Below, in pieces: positions 26,136 to 35,579 of a DNA stretch of 64,000 nt (position 1 is the stretch's first letter; each line of letters starts with the position of its first letter). The translations under genes were made by a program, and so were the position numbers. Location: contig NZ_JACDTY010000017.1 of NCBI RefSeq assembly GCF_013520985.1, forward strand, positions 1 through 64,000, given 5' to 3'. Below the pieces are notes generated by a model, which saw only the letters and a program-made list of their open reading frames with translations, was not told where the DNA came from and searched no databases. The stretch is from Mesorhizobium neociceri (GTDB lineage: Bacteria > Pseudomonadota > Alphaproteobacteria > Rhizobiales > Rhizobiaceae).

Positions 26136-27301
26136 ATGCTTTTGAACACTGACGGCCCCAACACCCAAGCCGCTATCCGAACCAATCTTGGCGCAGTCTT
26201 CGTGTCGTTGGAACTGAGCAAGTCGACCTGGCTTGTGACTTCGCTGTCGCCGGGCAGCGAGAAGATGTCATTCCACTCGGTGAAGGGCGGTGACATTGCC
26301 GGTCTGTTTGCCCGCTTTGAGGCCCTGCGGCAGAAAGCGCAGGCCGGCAGGGCAAACTGTATCCAGTGGTAGTCATCCAGGAGGCGGGGTTGGACGGCTT
26401 CTGGATCGAGCGAGTACTCGCAGCAGAGTCCTGGATTGAAAGCTACGTGGTCGATGCCGCCTCGATTGCGGTGCCGCGCAAGCGGCGGCGAGCAAAGACC
26501 GACCGGATCGATGGCGAGACGCTAATCCGGACGCTGATGGCCTACAAGCGGGGAGAGCCACGGGTGTGCTCGATGGTCAAGGTGCCGAGCCTCGAGGCGG
26601 AAGATCGGCTCCGCATTTCCCGCGAGCGCAAGGCGCTGGTGGCCGAGAGGATTGCTCACAACAACCGGATCAAGGGGCTTCTCTTCAACCAAGGGATCCG
26701 GGCCTATGAACCGATGTGCCGTGACCGGCGCAAGCGGCTGGAAGAATTGCGGACCGGCGATGGCCGCCCGCTGTCCCATCATCTCAAGGCCCAGATCGTT
26801 CGCGAGCTTGATCGTCTCGAACTACTGCTCGGCCAAATCAAGGCGGTCGAGGCCGAACGGGATGCGCTGATCGCCGAAGAGAAGCCCGACCAGACAGCGC
26901 CTATGACTGCGCTTCTTGCTCTCAAGGGGATTGGTGCGGAGTTTGCGGCCATCTTGTATGCTGAAGGCCTGTTTCGGCAGTTTGGCAACCGAAGGCAGAT
27001 CGCCGCCTACGCCGGGCTGGCACCGTCTCCCTGGCAAAGCGGGACGATCAATCAGGAGCAAGGTGTCTCGAAGGCGGGTAATCCTCGGCTACGGACAACG
27101 ATGATCCAACTGGCCTGGCTCTGGCTGCGCCATCAGCCGGATTCGGCTCTCACCCGCTGGTTCCATGTGCGGATCGACAAGGGCGCCTTGCGCAGCAAAA
27201 AGGTCGCAATCGTCGCGCTTGCCCGCAAGCTGCTCGTCGCGCTCTGGAAATACGTGCACCACGGCATCGTTATCGAAGGAGCCATCGTGAAGGCAGCGTG
27301 A
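26136..27301 (+). pseudogene. IS110-family transposase with one frameshift
   Basis: The first part (MLLNTDGPNTQAAIR, VFVSLELSKSTWLV) breaks near 26350 and continues in another frame with YPVVVIQEAGLDGFW, KTDRIDGETLIRTL, LLALKGIGAEFAAIL, IAAYAGLAPSPWQSG and QGVSKAGNPRLRTTM. All parts of the roughly 385-residue family are present and a single-base change would restore it. It is inserted in the IS3 element. Confidence 0.85.
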
Positions 27302-27599
27302 CGCTCTTCAACTCTCTTCCTATCCTCAGGAGTTGATCACTTTCCTGACGGATCCGGGTGGACGCACCGAGCAATCCTATGGCCCTCAACAGCCGTGTCG
27401 TAGAATGGTCCCGTCCTCCTGAGCCCTGACCGCTGGATGCGGGATATTGGTGCAGCCGCCTTGGAGCGGCGACCGGATGTGAGGTTGTACAGGTCCGGAT
27501 ATCGGACCGGTATTAGAAACGGGCTCAGACCATGGATACCGTGAACAGGGATAATCCCATGCCGCCTTGAAAATACCCCTTGACCCGAAAAGCCTCATG

Positions 27600-28270
27600 T
27601 GAGGGATTGCCGCGTCGGCCCATGGAACCGACCAGGCCGTGGGCGGCAATGTGATCGCGATAGGCTGTCGCGGCATATTTTGATCCGCGATCGGAATGAT
27701 GCACGCAGCCGGGTGGCGGTTTGCGTCCTTCGACTGCGGCGGTCAAAGCCGCCAGCGTCAGCCGCGCGTCGATCGAGCGGCTGATGGCGTATCCGACAAC
27801 CCGCCGCGACCAGGCATCCAGGACGACGGCAACATAGGCAAAACCGCCGACGACGGTGACGTATGTGATATCGGCCACCCAGAGTTGGTTGGGCCCGTCG
27901 GGGATGATGTCCTGGGCGAGGTTCGGGAAGATCGGCTGATTGTGATCGCTGTCCGTGGTCACCGTGAATCGGCGGCGCATTCTGGGCTGAAGGTCATGCT
28001 CGCGCATCAGGCGGCGGATCTTCTTGTGATTGACGATCATGCTCTTGTGCCGAAGAGCGGCACGGACACGACGCCAACCATAGTGCTCGAACTCGTCGCA
28101 GATGGCTGCGATCGCTTCGACGATCGCGGTGTCGTCGGACGTCTTCTCCAGGCGGTCGTAGTAGGTCGAACGCGCGATCCCAATCAGCCGGCATCCTTCG
28201 GCGACGGAGAGACCTCGGGACCGGTGATCGCGGATGTAGGCCTGTTTCTCTGCCGCGGTGCGCTTTTCAG
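27600..28270 (-). pseudogene. IS3 OrfB (DDE transposase), cut by IS110
   Basis: Without a stop from CRLIGIARSTYYDRL through the first catalytic Asp (LWVADITYV) and second Asp region (VHHSDRGSKYAATAY) to MGRRGNP, where IS110 begins. It would be expressed by programmed frameshifting from orfA. The third catalytic residue lies beyond the insertion. Confidence 0.8.
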
Positions 28271-28531
28271 AGCCCCCTTTAGGAACTCCAGCTCCAGATC
28301 CTGTTTGCCGACGAGCCGTTCAAGCGCAGCGATGCGAGCCTCATACTCCTGGATGAGATCGGCCGCCTGCGCATCATCAAGAGCGCCTTCCTCATACTTG
28401 CGGACCCAGACGCGGATCAATTGGCGCTGGATATCGTGGCGCTTTGCCAATCCATGTAGCGTCTCGCCCGACAGATATTCCTGCGCGACCTGACGCTTAA
28501 ACTCGATGCTGTGTGTGCGATACCTTGCCAT
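28184..28531 (-). CDS. IS3-family OrfA
   Basis: 115 residues with a helix-turn-helix (YLSGETLHGLAKRHDIQ, RQLIRVWVRKYEEG) and a leucine-rich coiled coil (YEARIAALERLVGKQDLELE) for dimerisation. It is the intact first ORF of the broken IS3 element. Confidence 0.8.
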   Translation of the reverse strand: MARYRTHSIEFKRQVAQEYLSGETLHGLAKRHDIQRQLIRVWVRKYEEGALDDAQAADLIQEYEARIAALERLVGKQDLELEFLKGALKSAPRQRNRPTSAITGPEVSPSPKDAG

Positions 28532-28719
28532 GGTTCTCTCTTCGAAAACCCGACAAGACTGGTCAATCCCTCAAGCCGATCTGTCCACCCTCGGGGGCGC
28601 ACTCCAGATCGGCGTGCAATTTTTGACCCCTTGCATAAGCGCGACGAGAGCGCTCGCCGGGCGGAGCTGGTCGGGGTTGCGCAGCCCGGCGAGCGTGCAT
28701 TGTTTGGCGATGGGACGCG

Positions 28720-28960
28720 CGTCAGGCGCGGTTCTTGAAGCGCCAGGACTCGTTTCCGGTCTCGATGATCTCGCAGTGATGGGTGAGCCGGTCGAGCAGC
28801 GCTGTCATCATCTTTGCGTCGCGGGCAAAGAACTCGGTCATTCGCCGAATGCCAGGTTGGTGGTGACAATGATGGAGGTGCGTTGGTAGAGCCAACCGAC
28901 GAGATGGAAGAGAAACTGCCGGCCGGCTTGGGCGAAGGGGACATATCCGACATTGAGGGA
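28720..28960 (-). pseudogene. IS21-type IstB C-terminal remnant
   Basis: NVGYVPFAQAGRQFLFHLVG, SIIVTTNLAFGEW in one frame and LLDRLTHHCEIIETG, ESWRFKNRA in another, with one frameshift near 28840. Confidence 0.75.
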
Positions 28961-29389
28961 TAAAACCCTACACCGGCGGCCGATTTTGGATGTCGTCCTT
29001 GCCCCGGTGCTCAACAGGGCAGCTCCGCACCGGAGTTTCTTAGAGGGCTCGACATTCGGCGCCGAGGCCGTTCCTCGGAGACGAACGCTGGAAGGCATCG
29101 AGATCGCCGGCACCGCAATGCAGCAGAAATCGGACAGCTGATACAATCCAATCTCGCGCGCGACCGCCCAACGGTGTGAACGCTCGGCTAGACTAACGTC
29201 TTGAGCTTGGCGTGGGCTTGGTGATGCAGGCCGATGAGACCGAAGGCGACGACATCCATGCCACGCCAGCAAGCCTGTGTTACGAACTGCGGTGCACAAA
29301 AGCAGCCCTTTCCACCTCCTTGTGGCGCGGCTCTCCCGGAACTTATCTGGGTCAGGGACTTGAACCCTCCATCCAAGCGGTAAGAGCTC
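28961..29389. other. No recognised gene upstream of nod box
   Basis: Frames of about 60-190 codons occur on the minus strand without identifiable motifs; this is probably old insertion debris. Confidence 0.3.
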
Positions 29390-29436
29390 ATCCATCCCGA
29401 GGATGCATCGCATCGAAACAATCGATTTTACGAAGT
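29390..29436 (+). promoter_or_regulatory. nod box (NodD binding site)
   Basis: A 47-base match to the consensus, with both ATC-N9-GAT units: ATC at 29390 to GAT at 29404, and ATC at 29412 to GAT at 29426, the second containing the signature AAACAATCGATTTTAC. NodD with a flavonoid inducer activates transcription from such boxes, usually starting about 25-30 bases downstream. The next gene on the plus strand is noeL, 260 bases on. Confidence 0.9.
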
Positions 29437-29697
29437 GTAACGCACATGAAAAGACGCCGCTTCGAAAGGCTGTTCTACAGGGAGATGTCTCCGGCTCGCG
29501 GAAAAGGAGCTAGACGCTCCTGGGTATGAGGCCCACGAAACAACACTCCGCGTGATGGGCATGCGTTTTAGAGTCATTCAGGCGCAGATGCCAGCCAAGA
29601 CGCATCAGCGTCGTGCACCGCGTTTGCCGGGTCCGAAATCGTTCGGTGCTTCGTTGATTATTCCTGTCCCACACTTCATCCACTGGAACCATGCGAA

Positions 29698-30759
29698 ATG
29701 AGTTCACCTCGGCGTACAGCATTCATAACAGGTATCACCGGCCAGGACGGCGCGCTGCTCGCCGAACTGCTGCTTTCGAAGGGCTACATGGTGCACGGCC
29801 TGAAGCGGCGCGCGTCGCTGATCGGGAATACCCAGCGCATCGACCACCTGTATCAAGACCCTCATGAGGACCATTCCGACATGGTCCTGCATTACGGGGA
29901 TATGACCGATGCGACAAACCTGATCCGCCTCCTGCAGGAAACTCAGCCCGACGAAATTTACAATCTGGCTGCGCAAAGCCACGTGCAAGTCTCTTTCGAG
30001 ACCCCCGAATACACCGCCAATGCCGACGCGCTGGGCACGCTGCGGCTGCTGGAAGCGATCCGCATTCTTCGTCTTGAGAAGAAGACCCGGTTTTACCAGG
30101 CCTCCACTTCCGAACTCTTCGGTTCGGTCCAGGGCGTCCCGCAGGACGAGACGACCCCATTTTATCCACGCTCGCCGTATGGGGTGGCGAAGCTCTACGC
30201 CTACTGGATCACCGTGAACTACCGCGAGGCATACGGCCTTTATGCAAGCAACGGGATATTGTTCAACCACGAAGGGCCGACGCGCGGCGAAACTTTCATC
30301 ACGCGCAAGGTGACGCGTGCGGTAGCTGCGATCATGGCCGGCAAACAGGATTGTCTCTATCTCGGTAACCTCGAGGCAAAGCGCGACTGGGGCTCGGCGC
30401 GCGATTATGTCGAGGGCATGTGGCGGATCCTCCAGCATCACGAGGCTGACGATTTTGTGCTCGCGACCGGCGAGACACATACGGTCCGCAGCTTCGTCGA
30501 GGCTGCCTTCAGGCGAGTCGGAAAGGAGATCGTTTGGGAGGGCGAAGGCGTTGACGAGGTGGGCCGCGACCCCATCAGCAACCAGGCGCTCATCCGAATA
30601 GACAAACGCTATTTCCGTCCGACCGAGGTCGACCTGCTGATCGGTGATGCCTCTAAGGCGGCTACCAAGCTCGATTGGAAGCCGAAGACCACTTTCGATG
30701 AGCTCGTCTCGGAAATGGTGGAGGCCGACTGCCGCGCCTATGGGATCGCACTCGCGTGA
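29698..30759 (+). CDS. noeL: GDP-mannose 4,6-dehydratase, Nod-factor fucosylation
   Basis: 353 residues of the extended SDR class. It has the NADP-binding GITGQDG (Gly12, 15, 18), the catalytic STSELFG with Glu139, and Tyr161/Lys165 in SPYGVAKLYA, and FNHEGPTRGETFITRKV as in GDP-mannose dehydratases. It converts GDP-mannose to GDP-4-keto-6-deoxymannose, the first step to the fucose on Mesorhizobium Nod factors. The nod box upstream identifies it as the nodulation copy rather than a surface-polysaccharide gene. No nolK follows; the second step must be encoded elsewhere. The 260-base leader carries no other gene. Confidence 0.88.
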   Translation: MSSPRRTAFITGITGQDGALLAELLLSKGYMVHGLKRRASLIGNTQRIDHLYQDPHEDHSDMVLHYGDMTDATNLIRLLQETQPDEIYNLAAQSHVQVSFETPEYTANADALGTLRLLEAIRILRLEKKTRFYQASTSELFGSVQGVPQDETTPFYPRSPYGVAKLYAYWITVNYREAYGLYASNGILFNHEGPTRGETFITRKVTRAVAAIMAGKQDCLYLGNLEAKRDWGSARDYVEGMWRILQHHEADDFVLATGETHTVRSFVEAAFRRVGKEIVWEGEGVDEVGRDPISNQALIRIDKRYFRPTEVDLLIGDASKAATKLDWKPKTTFDELVSEMVEADCRAYGIALA

Positions 30760-30853
30760 TGAAACGCGATGAGTTCAACCGAGCGCACAGCTTAGTTGCA
30801 CTCCAAGCCGTTTCGCATTCGCTGCAGGCCTTTTCAGGCGTTAACCGGCACAG

Positions 30854-31696
30854 TCAGGTGCGGTCGTTCGCATCGGCAAATTCGCACATCCTACACAGCA
30901 GAAAACCATCGGCTCCATTCATGCGATCCACGATTTCGCGAAAAGCTGGTCCGTCAAAGAGCTCGGCATATTCGTCGCGTAGCAGATTGCCCAATAAGTG
31001 ACGGCGCTCAAAGTCCATGGAACACAAAGTGACATCCCCGTTGGGAAGAAGAACGTTACGATACTGGCGTCCGTCCACGCATGTCAGGGCTCCAACGACT
31101 GGCTGCCGCGGTTGAACGATCTTGGGATCGACGCTTCCACCCCTGCTGCTCACCGGCCGTCCATGAATCAACGTTTCGGCTGGGATAATGTCGACGACAT
31201 CTGGATGGGCTTCGCCCAAAACCACGAACTGAATCGAGGGGATCTCCGCGCCGACGAACTGACGAATCAAATTGCGGTATTTGTCTCCGACAAGGCGACT
31301 GTTCATGTAGGTGCCATCATCAAAAACATGAACCATAAACACCTCCAAGCGCAGTGCTTGCAGGCGTTGTAGATCCTGCAGGTTCATTCCGACAAGCGTC
31401 GTGAAGATCCTGATGCCGTGGCCGGCGGCGAAAGCGTGCTCGACCATTTCGGTGCAGTGCGGATTGAGCCAAGGCTCGGAGTAGCCCGAAAAACCAATGG
31501 CGACGGAAGCTGGCACGCGGGCCAGACACCGCTTGAAATCCTCAAGGCTAAGATGCTTAGAATGAGATATTTTTCTTTGCCGATCCGCGAATTTGTCCTG
31601 CGGACAATATGAGCATCCCACGATGCATCCTGTGGTCGTGGTTATTTCCAAAACTCTCCCGGCTGGGACAGCAGAGCGCAATTCGGGTAAAATCAT
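30854..31696 (-). CDS. Radical SAM protein with SPASM-like C-terminus
   Basis: 280 residues. CIVGCSYC (Cys24, 28, 31) is the radical SAM cluster motif, preceded by the strand LEITTTTGC; GFSGYSEPWLNP is the glycine-rich SAM segment. The C-terminal part has VLLPNGDVTLCSMDF, then LLGNLL and FLLCRMCEFA, the pattern of SPASM/twitch auxiliary-cluster domains found in peptide- and sugar-modifying enzymes. It lies convergent to noeL and downstream of acdS on the same strand (about 200 bases apart). I cannot name the substrate; no obvious precursor peptide was seen next to it. Confidence 0.8.
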   Translation of the reverse strand: MILPELRSAVPAGRVLEITTTTGCIVGCSYCPQDKFADRQRKISHSKHLSLEDFKRCLARVPASVAIGFSGYSEPWLNPHCTEMVEHAFAAGHGIRIFTTLVGMNLQDLQRLQALRLEVFMVHVFDDGTYMNSRLVGDKYRNLIRQFVGAEIPSIQFVVLGEAHPDVVDIIPAETLIHGRPVSSRGGSVDPKIVQPRQPVVGALTCVDGRQYRNVLLPNGDVTLCSMDFERRHLLGNLLRDEYAELFDGPAFREIVDRMNGADGFLLCRMCEFADANDRT

Positions 31697-31893
31697 CCTG
31701 TCTCACTCCATCTTCTCTGGTCCGGCGACACACCACAACGGTGCTCTTTGGCTGTTGACACTGCCCTCCAAGACCTTGCGAACGACCCGAGCTTTGCCTC
31801 GGTCAACTGCCGGCTTCCTCGAACTTCTGAGCCGACGTTCATGAACTTCGAGCGTGTCGGCACGACAGGACAGCCCATCGCATCTGTCAGGCG

Positions 31894-32907
31894 TCAGCCA
31901 TCGCGGAAGGCGTAGCCGTAGCCATTGATCGCGGGCGCGCCGCCGAGATGCGCGTAAAGCACCCTCGATCCCTCTGGAAAGAAGCCTTTCTGGACGAGGT
32001 CGATCATGCCTTGCATCGATTTGCCCTCGTAAACGGGATCGGTAATCATGCCCTCCAGCCGCGCGCACAGCCGGATCGCCTCTTTGGTTTGCTCCGAAGG
32101 AATGCCATAACGCGGGTGCGCATAGTCCTCGAGTAACACCACGTCGTCCTCGACAAGTTCCGTTGCGAGCTCGACGAGCGTCGCTGTATGCTGGGCGATC
32201 CCAAGCACCTGCGCCTTGGTCTTTGCCGGAGTGGCGGAGGCATCGATACCAATCACATTGCGCTGGCGACCGTCCTTGGCGAAGCCGACGAGCATGCCGG
32301 CATGCGTTGAGCCAGTGACCGTGCAAACGACGATATAGTCGAAGGCAAACCCAAGCTGTTTTTCCTGGGTGCGCACTTCCTCTGCGAAGCCCACATAGCC
32401 AAGGCCGCCATTCGGATGAACAGACGCTCCGGCCGGTATCGGATAAGGTCTGCCGCCCGCTGCCTTTACCTCATAGAGCGCTTTTTCCCAGCTGCGGCGG
32501 ATGCCGATGTCAAAGCTTTCGTCGACCAGGCGCACTTCTGCTCCCATGATGCGGCTCAACAGAATGTTGCCGACCCGGTCGTAGACGATATCGTCATGCG
32601 GCACCCAGCTCTCCTGAACCAGGAGACACTTCATGCCGATCTTGGCGGCGACCGCGGCGACCATGCGCGTATGGTTCGACTGAACGCCGCCGACGGTGAC
32701 GAGCGTGTCGGCACCTAACGCGATCGCATCGGGAACGATGTATTCGAGCTTGCGCAGCTTGTTTCCGCCGAATGCGAGACCGGAATTGCAGTCTTCCCGT
32801 TTGGCGTAGATTTGCACCTTGCCGCCCAGATGCTCGCTGAGCCGGTCGAGCTTCTCGATGGGCGTCGGCCCAAAGGTGAGCGGATAGCGTTCGAATTTTT
32901 TCAGCAT
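31894..32907 (-). CDS. acdS: 1-aminocyclopropane-1-carboxylate deaminase
   Basis: 337 residues, full length. The enzyme cleaves ACC, the ethylene precursor, to 2-oxobutyrate and ammonia and so lowers plant ethylene during nodulation. Key residues are visible: PLP lysine Lys50 in FGGNKLRK, Ser77 in VQSNHTR, Tyr293 and Glu294 in DPVYEGKS, and Leu321 in LYAHLGG. The Glu and Leu are the pair that distinguishes true deaminases from D-cysteine desulfhydrases. In Mesorhizobium the gene is known to be NifA-regulated; here I find only a partial site (TGT-N10-ACC) upstream and no convincing -24/-12. A second, 5'-disrupted copy lies at 18408-19505. Confidence 0.95.
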   Translation of the reverse strand: MLKKFERYPLTFGPTPIEKLDRLSEHLGGKVQIYAKREDCNSGLAFGGNKLRKLEYIVPDAIALGADTLVTVGGVQSNHTRMVAAVAAKIGMKCLLVQESWVPHDDIVYDRVGNILLSRIMGAEVRLVDESFDIGIRRSWEKALYEVKAAGGRPYPIPAGASVHPNGGLGYVGFAEEVRTQEKQLGFAFDYIVVCTVTGSTHAGMLVGFAKDGRQRNVIGIDASATPAKTKAQVLGIAQHTATLVELATELVEDDVVLLEDYAHPRYGIPSEQTKEAIRLCARLEGMITDPVYEGKSMQGMIDLVQKGFFPEGSRVLYAHLGGAPAINGYGYAFRDG

Positions 32908-33303
32908 GTTTTCTCCGCACCAGGCCCTCGCGCCTCAGACAGCTGCGACCTTGGTCACAAGCGTTCTTTTTTGAGGCCACCCGCGTTTTGGTGCGTGGCA
33001 GGACAGCTTCGTCATCATCGTTGTCAGCATCGGCTTCCTGATTGAGACGAAGCTCCGCATCCGAGCGCCGCGGCGGCACCATCACATGCTGGAATGCAAA
33101 CAGCTGCATCTGCCGCCATCGCACGATTCCATTCTGTCACCTTTGCCCACTCTGGCGCACCTGTTCCGAATGTCACCGCATCGTCCCTGGTCATTCCAAA
33201 GTGGCGCGAACCTAGCTCTGAAGCTCTCGGTGCGCAGGGACGGAGCGGAATGCACACCGCCCATCGGAACACACCGAGGGACCCATTCATTGGTAGTCAT
33301 TGA
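32908..33303. other. Intergenic region upstream of acdS
   Basis: No gene recognised. It contains the acdS leader; a TGT-N10-ACC element near 33000 is a poor NifA-site match. Short frames have no motifs. Confidence 0.35.
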
Positions 33304-33558
33304 TCACCTCGTGGTCCGGCGGCTGGTACCGATTTGACTACAGCCGCCGAACTGCTCGGCGCCCGGACCACCTCCGGAAGAGCAGCTGGACCGCCAGATC
33401 AGAAAGAGCACGCTTGCGAAGTAAAAGACTTGAAGCAGCAGCGAGCAGGCCAGCGTCGTGACGACCGCTAGAGGGATCGAATTCGAGCCGGCGTAAACAA
33501 TGACAGCGTTGCCGCACAGGGCCAGGCCCAGGAGCCGACAAAAAGTTATGAAGCGCAC
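33304..33558 (-). CDS. Small membrane protein of the ExoX/SyrA exopolysaccharide-repressor type
   Basis: 84 residues with two hydrophobic spans, LLGLALCGNAVIVYAGS (about 9-25) and VTTLACSLLLQVFYFASVLFL (about 33-53), then a short polar Cys/Gly tail. The YAGSxSI..A.VTT....LLQ.FYF.SVLFL.WR pattern is that of rhizobial exopolysaccharide production repressors (ExoX, PsiA, SyrA-like), small inner-membrane proteins that dampen EPS synthesis. It lies 36 bases downstream of fdxB on the same strand, so it may be expressed with the nif genes. Confidence 0.65.
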   Translation of the reverse strand: MRFITFCRLLGLALCGNAVIVYAGSNSIPLAVVTTLACSLLLQVFYFASVLFLIWRSSCSSGGGPGAEQFGGCSQIGTSRRTTR

Positions 33559-33594
33559 CGGCGTTCTCCTGATTTGTGTCGTCGATTGTCCTGC

Positions 33595-33912
33595 TCATGC
33601 CGAGATCTGGTCGGCCGCGAGATGGCTTTGGCAGTTCTTTGGGCAGACGCGGCCGCAGGCTCCGCAGCCAATACAGCGGCCGGCATGGTCGACGACCATG
33701 ATCATGCGATTGAGTTCGCCATCGAAATCGTCGTCCTCGCCGTCGCAGGCGCCGAGGATTTCACCCGCATCATCAACGCCGTAAAGATGCATGACCTCGC
33801 GCGAGCAGACCTTGAAACAGCGGCCGCAGCCAATGCAGGTCTTGCCGTCTATAGCCGTCAGATATTTCGGCTCCCATGTGGAGCCATCGCGTGTGACGGA
33901 GGCGGCCGTCAT
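33595..33912 (-). CDS. fdxB: Nif-specific ferredoxin III (2[4Fe-4S])
   Basis: 105 residues. Two cluster motifs, CIGCGRCFKVCSREV and CIGCGACGRVCPKNC, flank a roughly 30-residue acidic insert (ACDGEDDDFDGELNRM), the form known as ferredoxin III or FdxB in nif regions, which probably supplies electrons or clusters for nitrogenase. Its ATG overlaps the stop of the DUF683 gene. Confidence 0.9.
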   Translation of the reverse strand: MTAASVTRDGSTWEPKYLTAIDGKTCIGCGRCFKVCSREVMHLYGVDDAGEILGACDGEDDDFDGELNRMIMVVDHAGRCIGCGACGRVCPKNCQSHLAADQISA

Positions 33913-34112
33913 TGTGAGCGCTCCCAGGCAGCGAGCTCTGTCTTGGCTGCATGCAACTCGGCAAAAGCATCGAATGTTTTTTCGGCAACTGCCTTGATCT
34001 CAGTCCAGTTGACGGGCAGGTCTTCGGCAAGGTCGTGCAATGCCATCTTCGCGTTTCCCGCGCGCGATTGGAGCCTGCGGACGTTTTTCTGCAACGCCTC
34101 AAGATCTGACAT
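33909..34112 (-). CDS. DUF683/CCE_0567-type nif accessory protein
   Basis: 67 residues (SDLEALQKNVRRLQSRAGNAK, then LPVNWTEIKAVAEKTFDAF), predicted to be an antiparallel helical hairpin. The start at 34112 has an AAGGAAGG site. In most proteobacteria this gene sits between the DUF269 gene and fdxB; here it keeps fdxB but is separated from DUF269 by three genes. Its function is not established; a related cyanobacterial protein is a small metal-binding helical bundle. Confidence 0.8.
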   Translation of the reverse strand: MSDLEALQKNVRRLQSRAGNAKMALHDLAEDLPVNWTEIKAVAEKTFDAFAELHAAKTELAAWERSQ

Positions 34113-34453
34113 GATCACCTTCCTTGAAAACCGGCTTCATTTACGCTCGTGCCGCCCCAGTGGCTTCAGCGGTGGCGGTCGCATCACCGATCAGATTCGT
34201 TGCCGCGCCGAGAAGCTCCGAAAGGACTCGAAGCCGACCGCAGGACGTCGCGCGACAGATTTGCCCAGAACGACCAACGTCCAGCCGTGAACAGCACGCA
34301 TCCGAAACTTGGCAGCTCATTTCATCGGCAGTGCCGCCGGCCTGAGCGCACTTCGGCCCGGGCAGCGTCCCGCCTAAGTCCCCGGGGAAACAGGCCGCCT
34401 CGAAGTCCGTCAGGGGTTTTTACCGAGACATCCTCGATCGACTAGGACCTCTG

Positions 34454-34870
34454 CTACGATGAGGCGGTGAATGCTTGCGCCATCGTTCGAGTGGTGAGTG
34501 CCTGGAACGCCCTGCCCTGCTCCACCCACATCTCAACGCGCTTGCGCAGGAAGCTAGACTGCAGCTCGATAACTTCGGACGGCAACTTCGCGCCCAACAA
34601 CGCTTTCAGATGCGAGAACTCGGCGTCGGCGTTGGCCCGCAATGCGGCAAGCGTCTTCATCGAAATTTCTATGTTCTTGGCTCTTGTGTTTTCGACGATG
34701 GCGTCGAGCATTCGTCCGGTGTCTTCGGCAGCCGCCGCAAATTTGACGAGCGCAGTTGTCGACTGCGCCTGGGCCTTCTTGGCGACTGCCGCGGGATGAT
34801 CGATGGTTTTGGCAGGAACCAACGCCAGGAAGCTGACGGGGTCAGCGGGTTTGTGTTCGACACTGGTCAT
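34454..34870 (-). CDS. Phasin-family protein
   Basis: 138 residues with an AAAGGAA site. The central helix-rich part (TTALVKFAAAAEDTGRMLDA, ISMKTLAALRANADAEFSHL) and the segment LKALLGAKLPSEVIELQ followed by FLRKRVEMWVEQGRAFQAL fit the phasin_2 family of polyhydroxybutyrate-granule surface proteins. Carbon storage competes with nitrogen fixation for reductant in bacteroids, so a nif-linked phasin is biologically sensible. It lies in the three-gene insert within the nif accessory genes. Confidence 0.75.
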   Translation of the reverse strand: MTSVEHKPADPVSFLALVPAKTIDHPAAVAKKAQAQSTTALVKFAAAAEDTGRMLDAIVENTRAKNIEISMKTLAALRANADAEFSHLKALLGAKLPSEVIELQSSFLRKRVEMWVEQGRAFQALTTRTMAQAFTASS

Positions 34871-35579
34871 TTCGGATTCCTTTCCGACCGATAATCGCTT
34901 CGACACGCCAACGTTCTTTTGCAGTAGGAGTCCTCTCGCACTGAGCAAGGCGAACGCCGAGCTTCCGTGTCGTTGGCCCGCCGCTACCGTCCGCGGCGAG
35001 GGACATGTAAGCACCACCAAGGACCTCAATACATCTTTGGCACTGTGGCATTATGGGTAGAAATTAGAAACATTTCTTACGTTATTTGTTGTTACATTAT
35101 TGTAAAACCCGTCTTAACACAGGAAATTATATGGCATCTCATTCAGTCGTTTTGTAACGCTTATAACCTCATCGCGACGGAAGCGATCTGATACGCGTCC
35201 CTCGCAGCCACACTCCCTACCCAAGCCTCCACTAGGACGAGCGGCGGACCGCAGCGCAATTCTGCATAGGCCTCACCCTCAGACAGCCCATCCATTTAAT
35301 GGGCCGGATGGCGCCACAGCAGAACTGTATTCCGGGCCGTCTTCCGAGCCCGGCTGCGTGGAGGTCGAGGATTCACTCCTCATCGTCTCACCCGTTTTTA
35401 AAGCCAAACGAAGTCGCGGCAACCGAGCTACCTGTGAAAACCCGGTAAGTCCACAGGACATTACCCGGCTGGGCCACGAGGATAAGCTCCACTCGGCGCA
35501 AAACCCTTACCGGAGTCCTCAAACAGGTTGGCGCAGAAGCTTTGACTGAATCGCTCCGAGGCGATTGGTCCCGAACCCA
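34871..35579. other. Long intergenic region, partly AT-rich
   Basis: About 700 bases between phasin and the universal stress protein gene. 35040-35160 is clearly richer in A and T than its surroundings and may hold promoters. I found no NifA site, no -24/-12 and no FixK-type box that I would defend, and no coding motif. Confidence 0.4.

Larger units (their letters stand above)
25860..28531 (-). mobile_element. IS3-family element interrupted by an IS110 element
   Basis: orfA (28184-28531) and most of orfB (about 27600-28270) lie right of the insertion; the orfB end (YDNAKAESFMKTLK, then frameshifted HLPHFFEEVYNRRRLHSALGYLSP) lies left of it at 25860-26065. The break falls in the conserved GNPYDNAK segment just before the catalytic Glu. 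The left part also has frameshifts, so the element was already decaying. Confidence 0.8.

Noticed and set aside
32908..33100. NifA-regulated promoter of acdS
   Set aside because: Expected from work in Mesorhizobium, but only TGT-N10-ACC and no credible -24/-12 could be found, so it is not listed as a feature.
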